A stretch of 64,000 nt of DNA from Synergistaceae bacterium (GTDB lineage: Bacteria > Synergistota > Synergistia > Synergistales > Aminobacteriaceae): positions 1 through 64,000 of the forward strand of contig JAHDKT010000070.1 in NCBI GenBank assembly GCA_018436725.1. The letters are read 5' to 3'. The notes beneath the pieces are model-generated. The model saw nothing but the letters and a program-made list of their open reading frames with translations. It did no database searches and was not told where the DNA came from. This document shows positions 25,153-33,888 of the stretch, in pieces. The first letter of the stretch is position 1. The number at the start of each line of letters is the position of its first letter. A program made the position numbers and the translations under genes.

Positions 25153-26235
25153 GTGGCAGGAGATGTTTTTGTCCGGTTGTCGAATGTATCGAAGCGTTTC
25201 GACCGCGAGACGACGGTTGTCAACGACCTGAGTCTCGAGATCGAACAGGGGAGGTTCGTCACCCTTCTGGGACCGAGCGGCTGCGGAAAGACGACGACGC
25301 TGCGGCTGATCGCGGGGTTTGAAACGCCCACCGAGGGCGCGATCGTCATCGACGGGGAGGACGTGACGCGCAAACCGCCGCACGAACGGTGCGTCAATAC
25401 CGTCTTTCAGAGCTACGCGCTCTTCCCGCACATGAACGTGTACGACAACATCGCCTTCGGACTGAAGATGAAGAACGTCCGCAAGGACGAGATCCGAAGC
25501 CGCGTCTCCGAGATGCTCCGCATGGTCCGGATGGAGGGCTTCGAGAGCAGGATGCCGTCGCAGCTGAGCGGCGGGCAGATGCAGCGCGTGGCCATCGCGC
25601 GGGCCGTGATCAACAACCCCAAGGTGCTCCTTCTGGACGAACCTCTGGGGGCGCTCGATCTGAAGCTGCGCAAGCAGATGCAGCTGGAACTGAAACGCCT
25701 TCAACGGAAGCTCGGGATCACGTTCCTCTTCGTGACGCACGATCAGGAGGAGGCCCTGAGCATGTCCGACACCGTCGTGGTGATGCGGAACGGGTCCGTC
25801 GAACAGACGGGCGCGCCCGAAGAGCTGTACGAACGGCCGAAAAACGCGTTCGTCGCCGGTTTTCTGGGCGAGACCAATATCATCGAGGGAAAAATCGGCG
25901 CCGTCGAAGAGGCGGAGGCGGTGCTCGTCCTCGAACAGGAGGAGCGCAGCTTCCGGATTCCGAATCCCGGGTACGCTCCCGGCGAGGCATGCTCGCTCTC
26001 GGTGCGCCCCGAACGGATCAGGATCACGTCGTCCCCGGAGGTGGGAGAGGCCTGGCTGCGCTGTACCGTCAAGGAGCGGATCTACTCCGGGTCGCTCATC
26101 AGAACGATCGCGACGACAGTTGCCGGCAAGGATATCCTCGTCGACGAATCGCTCGAACAACGAAGCCGTTCCGCCGACGGCGACGAGGTTTTCGCCGCAT
26201 GGAAGCCGGAACACGCTGTCCCGATCAGGGCTTAG
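25153..26235 (+). CDS. potA: spermidine/putrescine ABC transporter ATPase
   Basis: A 360-residue PotA-type ATPase. It has Walker A GPSGCGKTT near residue 39, Q-loop VFQSYALFPHMNV near 85, signature LSGGQMQRVAIARA near 138, Walker B LLLDEPLGALD and the switch HDQEEAL. A TOBE regulatory domain starts at about 280 (SVRPERIRI). The length is typical. A GTG start at 25153 with AAGGAG about 10 bp upstream gives the usual N terminus; longer frames add a basic stretch without homology. It is followed 10 bp later by potB. Confidence 0.9.
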   Translation: MAGDVFVRLSNVSKRFDRETTVVNDLSLEIEQGRFVTLLGPSGCGKTTTLRLIAGFETPTEGAIVIDGEDVTRKPPHERCVNTVFQSYALFPHMNVYDNIAFGLKMKNVRKDEIRSRVSEMLRMVRMEGFESRMPSQLSGGQMQRVAIARAVINNPKVLLLDEPLGALDLKLRKQMQLELKRLQRKLGITFLFVTHDQEEALSMSDTVVVMRNGSVEQTGAPEELYERPKNAFVAGFLGETNIIEGKIGAVEEAEAVLVLEQEERSFRIPNPGYAPGEACSLSVRPERIRITSSPEVGEAWLRCTVKERIYSGSLIRTIATTVAGKDILVDESLEQRSRSADGDEVFAAWKPEHAVPIRA

Positions 26236-26245
26236 GAGGGGCGGC

Positions 26246-27115
26246 ATGAGAGAACGGACCTACGGGGCGCGTCTCCCCGGCATGCTCGTCACCGTACTCC
26301 CCGCGGCGCTCTGGATGCTGGCCTTCTTCGTCGTCCCCCTGCTGCTGATCGTCGCCGTCAGCTTCTGCACAAGGGGCGAGGTCGGCGATATCGTCTACAC
26401 GTTTACGCCGCACAACTACGCGAAGCTCCTCCACCCTCTGTACGGGAGCATCTTCGTGAAGTCGCTGATCATCTCCTTCTTCACCACGCTCCTCTGCCTG
26501 CTCTTCGGCTACCCGTTCGCCTTCATCGTGGCCACTGCGGGGAAGCGCCTGCGGCCGCTGCTGCTGACGCTGGTCATGCTCCCCTTCTGGACCAACTCGC
26601 TGGTCAGAACCTACGCGATGATCATCCTGCTGCGCACGGAGGGGATTCTGAACACGCTGCTCCGGTGGGCCGGGCTGATCGACGAGCCGCTGCGCCTGAT
26701 GTACAACAATACCGCCGTGATGATCGGGATGGTCTACATGATGTTCCCCTTCATGGTCCTTCCTCTGTACGCCTCCATCGAGAAGCTGGACATGCGGCTG
26801 CTGGAAGCGGCGGACGATCTCGGCGCGACGCCGCTGCGAAAGTTTCTGCACGTCGCGCTCCCGCTGACGAAGGCCGGAATTCTGTCGGGCTGCCTGCTGG
26901 TCTTCGTCCCCTCGCTCGCGCTCTTCTTCGTCACCGACCTCATGGGGGGGAGCAAGGTCGTACTGATGAGCAACCTCATCAAGAACCAGTTCCTCACGGC
27001 CAGAGACTGGCCCTTCGGTTCCGCGGTCTCGGTCGTCCTGATCCTCGTGATGATCGCGGCGATCGCGCTCTATCTCCGTCACGGCGGCAAAGTCGACGGA
27101 AAGGAGGCGATGTAG
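26246..27115 (+). CDS. potB: spermidine/putrescine ABC transporter permease
   Basis: A 289-residue permease with six predicted membrane segments, beginning with LPAALWMLAFFVVPLLLIVA. The cytoplasmic coupling loop EAADDLGATPLRKFLHVALP, near residues 190-209, is the EAA motif that docks on PotA. TAGGAGGGG precedes the start. It pairs with the permease half of the downstream fusion protein. Confidence 0.93.
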   Translation: MRERTYGARLPGMLVTVLPAALWMLAFFVVPLLLIVAVSFCTRGEVGDIVYTFTPHNYAKLLHPLYGSIFVKSLIISFFTTLLCLLFGYPFAFIVATAGKRLRPLLLTLVMLPFWTNSLVRTYAMIILLRTEGILNTLLRWAGLIDEPLRLMYNNTAVMIGMVYMMFPFMVLPLYASIEKLDMRLLEAADDLGATPLRKFLHVALPLTKAGILSGCLLVFVPSLALFFVTDLMGGSKVVLMSNLIKNQFLTARDWPFGSAVSVVLILVMIAAIALYLRHGGKVDGKEAM

Positions 27116-27118
27116 CGC

Positions 27119-28957
27119 ATGAAGAAGCCGAACAGCTTCGTCCGGCCGCTCTACCTGGTCCTGGTCTTCGCGCTGCTCTACCTCCCCATCGTGACGCTCA
27201 TGGCCTTCTCGTTCAACGAATCGAAGCTCAACGCGGTGTGGACGGGGTTCACCTTCAAGTGGTACGAAAGTCTGCTGCAGAACGAAAGCGTCCTCGAAGC
27301 GGCGAGGAACTCCTTCTCGGTCGCCCTCGTCAGCACGGCCGTGTCGGTGGTGATCGGCGCCCTGGCCGCCCTGGGCCTCTACAGGTACAAGTTCAGGGGG
27401 AAAGGGCTTCTGGACGCCGTGCTCACCATCCCCATCATCATCCCGGAGATCGTCATGGGGATCTCGCTGCTCGCCTTCTTCTCCATCGTGCGTCTTCCGC
27501 TGGGGAGGCTTACCCTGATCGTCGCCCACGTCACCTTCAGCGTGGCGTACGTCGTCGCGGTGGTGAAAGCGCGTCTGGACGGATACGACAAGTCCGTCGA
27601 GGAGGCCGCCGCCGACCTCGGGGCGACGCCGCTGAAGGTCTTCTTCAACGTCACGCTGCCCGTCATCATGCCGGGCGTCGTCGCGGGCGCGTTCCTGGCG
27701 TTCACCCTCTCTCTGGACGACGTCGTCATCAGCTTCTTCGTCGCCGGACCGCAGAGCACGACGCTGCCGCTCAAGGTCTTCTCGATGGTGAAGTTCGGCG
27801 TGACGCCCGAGATCAACGCGCTCTCCACCATCATCATGTTCGTCACGCTCTCCGCCGTCGGCCTCTCCTCGGTTCTGCGAAAGGTGAATCTCAGCGTCGG
27901 AAAGATCGGCGGTCTCCTCGCGGCGATCGCGATCCTGGCGGGCGGAACCGGGTACGGCGTATGGGCCTTCGCGAAGGGGCCGCAACAGCCGCCTCCGGAG
28001 ACGCTGAGCATCTTCAACTGGTCGGAGTATCTGCCGCACTCGGTCATCGAGCAGTTCGAAAGCGCCTACAACATCAAGGTGCACTACAGCACCTTCTCGT
28101 CGAACGAGGAGATGCTCGCCAAGCTTATGGCGGGCGGCGGGGCGTACGACCTCGCCGTCGCCAGCGACTTCATGGTCGAAATACTGAAGAAGCAGGATCT
28201 GCTCCTCCCGGTGCGCAAGGAGAACGTCCCCAACCTGTCGAACATCGGGGCGCAGTATATGGGGCTCCCCTTCGACCCGGAGAACGAGTACAGCCTTCCG
28301 TACATGTGGCTGGCCGGGATCATCGCGTACGACGCCTCGAAAATTCCCGAGGGGACGATCGAGGGGTACGCGGATCTGTGGAAGCCCGAGCTGAAGCACT
28401 CCCTGACGATACTGGACGACCAGCGGGCCATCATGGGAATCACCCTGAAGACGCTGGGCTACTCGCTGAACGAGACCTCCCCGGAGGCGCTGGAGAAGGC
28501 CCGCGAGGCGCTGAAAGCGTTGCAGGCGAACGTGAAATCCTACGACAGCGACAGCCCCAAGACGAGCCTGATCAACGGGGAGGCGAAGGCGATCTTCGCG
28601 TGGGGGGCCGAGGCCAATCTCGCGCGGAGGGAGAACCCGAACGTCCGGTACGTCGTGCCGAAGGAGGGGCTCTTCCTGCAGCAGGACAACTTCGTGATCC
28701 CGAAGTCCGCGAAGAACGTCGCGGCGGCGGAGCTGTTCATGAACTTCGTCATGGACCCGGAAATCAGCGCGGAGATCTCCGCGCACTTCCCCTACGGCAA
28801 TCCCAACGTGGAGGCCTATCGGTACATCGACCAGGAGATTCTGGAGGATACGGCGGTCTACCCGCCGGAGGACGAGGTTCGGAGAGGGGAGTATCTGCGG
28901 GATATCGGCGAAGCCGTGCTTCTCTTCGACCGGATCTGGTCCGAGGTGAAACAGTAG
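27119..28957 (+). CDS. potCD: fused permease and substrate-binding protein of the polyamine importer (PotC-PotD)
   Basis: A 612-residue fusion. Residues 1 to about 258 are a PotC permease (six membrane segments, EAA loop EEAAADLGATPLKVFFNV near 160). An extra hydrophobic segment (GLLAAIAILAGGTGYGVWAF, about 264-283) and a Pro-rich linker lead into a PotD binding domain from LSIFNWSEYLPHSV to the C terminus. The seventh segment would carry the binding domain to the outer face, tethering it to the channel. No internal stop, ribosome site or start separates the halves. It lies 4 bp after potB and completes the importer. Polyamine preference is by family; the binding-site residues were not checked. 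Confidence 0.9.
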   Translation: MKKPNSFVRPLYLVLVFALLYLPIVTLMAFSFNESKLNAVWTGFTFKWYESLLQNESVLEAARNSFSVALVSTAVSVVIGALAALGLYRYKFRGKGLLDAVLTIPIIIPEIVMGISLLAFFSIVRLPLGRLTLIVAHVTFSVAYVVAVVKARLDGYDKSVEEAAADLGATPLKVFFNVTLPVIMPGVVAGAFLAFTLSLDDVVISFFVAGPQSTTLPLKVFSMVKFGVTPEINALSTIIMFVTLSAVGLSSVLRKVNLSVGKIGGLLAAIAILAGGTGYGVWAFAKGPQQPPPETLSIFNWSEYLPHSVIEQFESAYNIKVHYSTFSSNEEMLAKLMAGGGAYDLAVASDFMVEILKKQDLLLPVRKENVPNLSNIGAQYMGLPFDPENEYSLPYMWLAGIIAYDASKIPEGTIEGYADLWKPELKHSLTILDDQRAIMGITLKTLGYSLNETSPEALEKAREALKALQANVKSYDSDSPKTSLINGEAKAIFAWGAEANLARRENPNVRYVVPKEGLFLQQDNFVIPKSAKNVAAAELFMNFVMDPEISAEISAHFPYGNPNVEAYRYIDQEILEDTAVYPPEDEVRRGEYLRDIGEAVLLFDRIWSEVKQ

Positions 28958-28987
28958 AGAGGTTCTTCCGGCCGAACGGCTCGGTAC

Positions 28988-29036
28988 GCATGCCCGCCCC
29001 GACTCCGCTGCGGTCTCGGAGTCGGGGCGGGCATGC
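28988..29036. terminator. strong bidirectional hairpin between convergent genes
   Basis: Perfect 20-bp inverted repeat, GCATGCCCGCCCCGACTCCG at 28988-29007 and its complement at 29017-29036, with a 9-base loop. It lies between the ends of potCD and comB. There is no T tract on either side. Confidence 0.7.
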
Positions 29037-29056
29037 GCATCCGGAGGTTTCGTTCG

Positions 29057-29791
29057 TCACGCCGTGAGAACGACGGGCGGAGCGTCGCCGGTGCGCAGCG
29101 TCATCACGGCCGCGGAAGCGTCGATTTCGGCGGCGTAGGCCATGTCGGCGGCGAACCCCAGCGACAGCAGACGCCCGCCGTGGACCGACTCGCCGAGGAG
29201 CGCGGGGAGATTCCGTCTTCCGGCCCGCCAGACGGAGAGCGCTATCTTCGCGCCGTCCTCCAGCGCGGCGCCCAGCGCGAGAAGCTGTTCCGCGAGCAGC
29301 CCGGCGCAGGCGGTATCGTCCAGGGCGGGCCGCCCGTAGAGCCCGGCGCAGAGAATACCGATACGCTCCCCGGCGTCGAGCGCGGCGCGGAGCGTGGCGT
29401 TCGCGTTCCGCGCGCAGACGGGGTGGACCTTCGCCCCGGTCGCCGAAGCCTTCAGCAGCGCCCTCGTGCCGTTGGTCGTCGCCATCACCGCCTCGGGGCG
29501 TGTTGCGGGATCGGCCGCCAGCAGCTCCAACGGAGAGTTCCCCAGGTCGAAACCGGGAGGGGGAAGCGCGTTCCGCTCGCCCATCAGAAGCGGCGAACCT
29601 CCGTCCGCCGCCAGCCGGTCGCGCAGCGCGAAGGCCTCCTCGATCGACCCGGCGGGGTGAAGACGCCGTCCCCCGCCGTCGAAGTACGCGCACATCGTCG
29701 TGGTCGCCCTCAGGATGTCGATGACAAGCCAGCAGTCGGCCTCGGGGAGCGCCTCCGCCGGAGAGAGGACGACGTCGCACCGCGCGCTCAT
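29057..29791 (-). CDS. comB: 2-phosphosulfolactate phosphatase
   Basis: A 244-residue ComB-family phosphatase, which in known pathways dephosphorylates 2-phosphosulfolactate to sulfolactate. Markers are VIDILRATTTM near residue 24, GERNALPPPGFDLGNSP near 70, TTNGTRAL near 106 and DDTACAG near 158. The start overlaps the upstream amidase stop as ATGA, so it is translationally coupled. The partner synthase ComA is not in the window. The linkage to a C26 hydrolase may mean a different phosphate ester is the true substrate. Confidence 0.85.
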   Translation of the reverse strand: MSARCDVVLSPAEALPEADCWLVIDILRATTTMCAYFDGGGRRLHPAGSIEEAFALRDRLAADGGSPLLMGERNALPPPGFDLGNSPLELLAADPATRPEAVMATTNGTRALLKASATGAKVHPVCARNANATLRAALDAGERIGILCAGLYGRPALDDTACAGLLAEQLLALGAALEDGAKIALSVWRAGRRNLPALLGESVHGGRLLSLGFAADMAYAAEIDASAAVMTLRTGDAPPVVLTA

Positions 29792-30528
29792 AGAGATGCC
29801 GCGAAGCTCCCCGCCGCTTCCACCAGACGGAGAAAGAGCGGCAGCATCTCGTCCCCGCCAGTGAGCATCATCTCCGGGTGCCACTGCACGCCGACCACGA
29901 AGGAGCCGTTCCCGCTCTCCACCGATTCGACCACGCCGTCCATCGCGCGCGAGGTGACGACGAGCCCGCGTCCTATCTCCTTCAGGGCCTGGTGATGGTA
30001 GCTGTTCACCGGAAAGGTGCTCCCGAAGAGTTCGGCGACGACCGACTCCCCCTCCGTGACGACGGTGTGGCTGGGACATGAGCGCTTTCTGTCTTGAGAG
30101 TGCTTCACGAAGGCGCCGGGAATCTCGCCGATATCCTGATACAACGTCCCGCCGCACGCGACGTTCAGCAGCTGGATTCCCTTGCATATGGCGAGAATGG
30201 GCTGCCCCCGCTTCAATGCGGTTTTTATGGTGCGGAGCTGGAAGATGTCCGTCTCTCTGTAGACGAACCCGAGCGTGCGTATCGGCTCCTCGCCGTAGAG
30301 CAACGGGTCCATGTCGTATCCGCCCGAGATGAGCAGTCCGTCGACGCACTCCGTCTGGCGCTCCGCGACGTCCTGTCCCCGGACCACCGGCAGGATGAGC
30401 GGAATGCCTCCCGCGCGCTCCACCGCCGCGACGTAGTCGTTGTTCACATAACTCCGCTCCATGCCGGGCGAAAATCCTCCCTGTTCGATGAGCAGGTTTC
30501 CCACAATGCCGATGACCGGACGACCCAT
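29788..30528 (-). CDS. gamma-glutamyl-gamma-aminobutyrate hydrolase-like (peptidase C26)
   Basis: A 246-residue class-I amidotransferase-like hydrolase of the PuuD group, expected to hydrolyse a gamma-glutamyl amide. The oxyanion turn is LLISGGYDMDP near 65, the nucleophile elbow AICKGIQLLNVACGG near 112 and the catalytic His/Glu VGVQWHPEMM near 215. In most relatives the elbow reads CRG; here it is CKG. GGAGGGG precedes the ATG. PuuD acts in putrescine breakdown, and a polyamine importer lies just upstream on the other strand, which fits gamma-glutamyl-putrescine metabolism. Confidence 0.87.
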   Translation of the reverse strand: MGRPVIGIVGNLLIEQGGFSPGMERSYVNNDYVAAVERAGGIPLILPVVRGQDVAERQTECVDGLLISGGYDMDPLLYGEEPIRTLGFVYRETDIFQLRTIKTALKRGQPILAICKGIQLLNVACGGTLYQDIGEIPGAFVKHSQDRKRSCPSHTVVTEGESVVAELFGSTFPVNSYHHQALKEIGRGLVVTSRAMDGVVESVESGNGSFVVGVQWHPEMMLTGGDEMLPLFLRLVEAAGSFAASL

Positions 30529-30605
30529 GCACTACCCCTCCTGGTGCGCGGCTGCGCGCCGCATTCGTTTGCTCAAGTATAGCGCGCCGGGGACGTTTTT
30601 TCACG

Positions 30606-30634
30606 TTGACAGAAAGAGAGTTGCACGGAATAAT
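30606..30634 (+). promoter_or_regulatory. sigma-70 promoter of the AEC-type carrier gene
   Basis: TTGACA (30606-30611), 17-bp spacer, AATAAT (30629-30634). On the opposite strand TATACT near 30577-30582 may serve the amidase gene. Confidence 0.65.
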
Positions 30635-30665
30635 ACCCTCCATGCGCAACGAGGGGGAGTTTTTT

Positions 30666-30713
30666 GTGAAGTCGCTCCACAGAACCGAAAACCGGAAAGT
30701 ATCCGGAACATGA
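30666..30713 (+). CDS. possible 15-residue leader peptide
   Basis: A GTG 6-7 bp after GGGGGAG opens MKSLHRTENRKVSGT-stop. Its TGA overlaps the ATG of the carrier gene (ATGA), which itself has only a weak ribosome site. This suggests translation of the carrier by coupling. Confidence 0.3.
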   Translation: MKSLHRTENRKVSGT

Positions 30714-31681
30714 GCAGGATACTCTATTCCTTTTCCGTCATCGCCTTCGGGCTGCTGCTCGGGTACGGCGTCCGCTTGGCAAGCGAGCGGGGGCTCCTCC
30801 GCCTGCGATGCTCGATGCCCGCTCTCCGCGCCTTTCTGCAGCGGCTCGCCCTGCTGGGCCTGAGCCCGTTCACCTTCGTCGGGGCGCTCTGGGCGGTGGA
30901 GATACGCGAGCCGCGCCTCGCTCTGCTCGCCGGAATCGGCGCCTTCTGCCACCTCTTCGGCGGCCTTGCGGGCGCCGCACTGGCGCGCCTCTACCGGCTG
31001 GAACGGCCGCAGGCGGGGGCGATGTTCTGTTGCGGGTTCTTCACCAATATCGGGGCCATCGGCGGCCTGGTGACCTTCGTCTTCCTCGGGGAGGCGGGAT
31101 ATGCCTACGTTCCCGTCTTCAAGCTGCTCGAGGATGTAGTGTACTACGGCGTGGGCTTCCCCGCGGCGCGCCTCTACGGCGACTCGAAGACAAGCGGCGG
31201 CGCGGGCCTCGCTGCGCGGCTGACGCGCGACCCGTTTCTTCTCGTCTCCATCTTCAGTCTGACGACCGGAGCGACGCTGAACCTCCTCGACGTGCCGCGC
31301 CCGGAGATCTTCTCGCAGCTCAACGCGCTGCTCATTCCTCTGACCACCGTCGTCCTGCTGGCCTCCATCGGCATGGCCATGCGCTTCGGCAAAACAGCCT
31401 CCTATCTGAAAGAGGGGGTCGCCATTCTCGGCGTCAAGTTTCTGCTGGTCCCGGCGGTCTGCACCTCGCTCGCCGCCCTGCTGGGGCTCGGCGGCATCGC
31501 GGAGGGCCTTCCGCTGAAGGTCGTGCTGATCCTCTCCTCCATGCCGGTGGCGTTCAACGCGCTGATCCCCCCTTCTCTCTACGCGCTCGACCTGGATATG
31601 GCCAACAGCTGCTGGCTGATCTCCGTGCTCGGACTCTCCGTGCTGCTGCCTGCGCTCCACCTGCTGCTGGGGATCTTCTGA
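30710..31681 (+). CDS. AEC-family (auxin-efflux-carrier-like) transporter
   Basis: A 323-residue membrane protein with about ten hydrophobic segments and a central charged loop (YGDSKTSG near residue 160). The broken-helix regions GFFTNIGAIGGL near 112 and LIPLTTVVLLASIGMAM near 205, and the C-terminal MPVAFNALIPPSLYALD, fit the AEC/bile-acid-symporter fold. Members carry malate, malonate or other carboxylates, among others. No substrate can be read. It is divergent from the amidase-comB pair. Confidence 0.72.
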   Translation: MSRILYSFSVIAFGLLLGYGVRLASERGLLRLRCSMPALRAFLQRLALLGLSPFTFVGALWAVEIREPRLALLAGIGAFCHLFGGLAGAALARLYRLERPQAGAMFCCGFFTNIGAIGGLVTFVFLGEAGYAYVPVFKLLEDVVYYGVGFPAARLYGDSKTSGGAGLAARLTRDPFLLVSIFSLTTGATLNLLDVPRPEIFSQLNALLIPLTTVVLLASIGMAMRFGKTASYLKEGVAILGVKFLLVPAVCTSLAALLGLGGIAEGLPLKVVLILSSMPVAFNALIPPSLYALDLDMANSCWLISVLGLSVLLPALHLLLGIF

Positions 31682-31768
31682 CGGAACCGCTCCGCGAAAT
31701 CCGATTTCCACTCTTCCGAAGAACGGAACGCTTTTTCACACATTCGCCCACAAAGCCCGAAATGCGTG

Positions 31769-31774
31769 TATAAT
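31769..31774 (+). promoter_or_regulatory. -10 box of the enzyme I gene
   Basis: A perfect TATAAT at 31769-31774 lies 37 bp before the ptsI start. The -35 region is a poor match. Confidence 0.45.
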
Positions 31775-31810
31775 TATGAGATACACATTCGACAGGCAGG
31801 TGCAGAACTC

Positions 31811-33532
31811 ATGAGAGGAATCGGGGTATCTCCCGGAATAGCCATCGGCAAAGCGGTCATTCACTGGAAAGAGCAGATCGACATTCTTCGGGAGTACGTC
31901 GACGAACCGGAGCGGGAACTCCGCCGTTTTCGCACCGCGCTTGAATTCGCGGGAGAGCAGATCCGTGAATCGTACTCGCGCGTGCTTCAGAACGTGGGGC
32001 CCAACGAAGCCGCCATCTTCGAGGCGCACGGTCTGATGCTGCAGGACCCGGACTTCACCGGACGGATAGAGCGCCTTATCCTCGACGAGAGCGCGAACGC
32101 CGAGTGGGCGGTAAAACAGGTCGCGGACAATCTGGTCCAGATCTTCGAGAACATGGACAACGACTATATGAAAGCCCGTTCCGACGACGTCAGAGACATC
32201 TCGGAACGCGTGATCAAGCTCCTCCTCCAAGCGGGGGGCGCGGACTTCACGCAGCTTCAGGAGAAGGCCATCCTCGTCACGCGCGATTTCACGGCATCCG
32301 ACATGTCGCAGCTTCAGCGCGAACTGACGCTCGGCGTCGCCTCCGAAGTCGGAGGGAAGACCTCCCATGCCGCCATCATCGCCCGCACTATGCGGATCCC
32401 CTCCGTCATGGGGGCGCACGGACTGCTCAACACGGTGGGGAACGGCGACCTGCTGATTCTCGACGGCGAGACGGGAGAGATCTTCGTGAACCCCGACGAG
32501 GAGACGCTCGCACGCTACAGGGAGAAACAGGAACGGTACGAGTGCTTCCTCGGGCGTCTCTCCGAAATCCGGGGGAAAGAGACGGTCACGCTCGACGGCG
32601 TCAAGGTGGAACTGGGCGCGAACGTCGGTTCCTCCCGCGACCTCGACGAGGTGCTCAAGAACGACGGCGAGGCAGTGGGCCTCTACCGCACGGAGTTCCT
32701 CTACCTTGAAAGCCCGATGCTTCCCACCGAGGACGAACAGTTCGAAGCCTACAAGAGCGTCGTCGCGGGGATGGGCGGACGTCCTGTGGTCATCAGGACG
32801 CTCGACATCGGCGGCGACAAGAAGCTCGACTACCTCTCCATCCCCGAGGAAGAGAACCCCTTCCTCGGATACCGCGCGATCCGTCTCTGTCTCGACCGTC
32901 AGGAGATCTTCAAGGTGCAGCTCCGGGCGATCCTTCGCTCGAGCGCCTTCGGCAAAGTGCGCATTCTCTTCCCGATGATCTCCTGCCTCGAAGAACTCCG
33001 CGCGGCGAAGGCCATCCTGGAGGATACGAAGAAGGATCTTCGTCAGCGCAAGATCCCGTTCGACGAGAGCGTCCAGGCGGGCATCATGGTGGAGGTCCCT
33101 TCCACGGCGATCCTCTCCGACCACTTCGCGAAGGAGTCCGACTTCTTCAGCATCGGCACGAACGACCTCATCCAGTACACCGTGGCGGTCGACCGCGGGA
33201 ACGACAAGCTTGCCCCCCTCTACTCCTCCTACCACCCCGCAGTGCTCCGCCTTGTGAAAACCGTGATCGACAACGGCAATCATGCGGGTATTCACGTCGG
33301 CATGTGCGGCGAATCCGCCGGGGATCCCAAGCTGATCCCGATCCTTCTCGGGATGGGGCTGACCGAGTTCAGCATGAGCCCCCCGTCCATCCTCCAGGCC
33401 CGCTGGATACTGCGGAGCCTTCGGAAGAGCGACCTCGAAGAAGCGGCCAGGCACGCCCTGTCGCTGGGAACGGCGGCGGAGGTGGAGACGTATTGCGGCA
33501 CGCTGCTCCAATCCCTCGACCTCTGCCGCTGA
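31811..33532 (+). CDS. ptsI: PTS enzyme I (phosphoenolpyruvate-protein phosphotransferase)
   Basis: A 573-residue cytosolic enzyme moving phosphate from PEP to HPr. The N-terminal part starts GIGVSPGIAIGKA. The phospho-His domain has GGKTSHAAIIAR with His186. The PEP-binding barrel shows GLYRTEFLYL near 292, RTLDIGGDK near 327 and MVEVPSTA, then the catalytic CGESAGDP near residue 500. Length and domain order are standard. The start at 31811 has AGGTG upstream. HPr and enzyme II genes are absent nearby, so its sugar or regulatory partners are elsewhere. Confidence 0.95.
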   Translation: MRGIGVSPGIAIGKAVIHWKEQIDILREYVDEPERELRRFRTALEFAGEQIRESYSRVLQNVGPNEAAIFEAHGLMLQDPDFTGRIERLILDESANAEWAVKQVADNLVQIFENMDNDYMKARSDDVRDISERVIKLLLQAGGADFTQLQEKAILVTRDFTASDMSQLQRELTLGVASEVGGKTSHAAIIARTMRIPSVMGAHGLLNTVGNGDLLILDGETGEIFVNPDEETLARYREKQERYECFLGRLSEIRGKETVTLDGVKVELGANVGSSRDLDEVLKNDGEAVGLYRTEFLYLESPMLPTEDEQFEAYKSVVAGMGGRPVVIRTLDIGGDKKLDYLSIPEEENPFLGYRAIRLCLDRQEIFKVQLRAILRSSAFGKVRILFPMISCLEELRAAKAILEDTKKDLRQRKIPFDESVQAGIMVEVPSTAILSDHFAKESDFFSIGTNDLIQYTVAVDRGNDKLAPLYSSYHPAVLRLVKTVIDNGNHAGIHVGMCGESAGDPKLIPILLGMGLTEFSMSPPSILQARWILRSLRKSDLEEAARHALSLGTAAEVETYCGTLLQSLDLCR

Positions 33533-33567
33533 ACGGAGTACCGGCCGCGCGCGGCCCGATCGCCGTC

Positions 33568-33888
33568 ATGAGCGCATCACTCCGCGGGACGAACCCTTCC
33601 GGGCTCCCCGAGTTTCTCCGCCCCCTCTTCTGGGATGCGGAGTGGGTTTCCGTCGACTTTCACCGCAACCGGACGGCGATCATCGAACGGGTGCTCAACC
33701 TGGGCGACGAAGCGCAGCTCGCATGGCTCAAGAAGAGCGTCCCCTGCGAGGAGATCCGCGCAGTGGTGCTCTCGAGCCGCCGCCTGAGCAAAAAAACCGC
33801 CCGCTGCTGGCAGAACTACTTCGGGTTGAGGGAGGAGGAAATGCGATGTTTTGGGATGTTCTCGACAAACCCCGACAATCTCTTCTGA
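33568..33888 (+). CDS. DUF6922-like protein, partner of the AbiEii-type toxin
   Basis: A 106-residue protein with LRPLFWDAEWVSVDF near residue 16, IIERVLNLGDEAQLAWL near 37 and VVLSSRRLSKKTARCWQNYF near 66. It resembles the small proteins encoded directly before nucleotidyltransferase toxins of the AbiEii/AbiGii type, where it would serve as antitoxin. It overlaps the next gene by 43 bp. The start at 33568 lacks a clear ribosome site, and translation may depend on read-through coupling from ptsI, 35 bp upstream. Confidence 0.65.
   Translation: MSASLRGTNPSGLPEFLRPLFWDAEWVSVDFHRNRTAIIERVLNLGDEAQLAWLKKSVPCEEIRAVVLSSRRLSKKTARCWQNYFGLREEEMRCFGMFSTNPDNLF

Noticed and set aside
26225..28786. An 853-codon minus-strand open frame opposite potB and potCD
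   Set aside because: The composition is Arg/Glu/His-rich low-complexity shadow, with no motif or ribosome site. The plus strand has the full polyamine importer.
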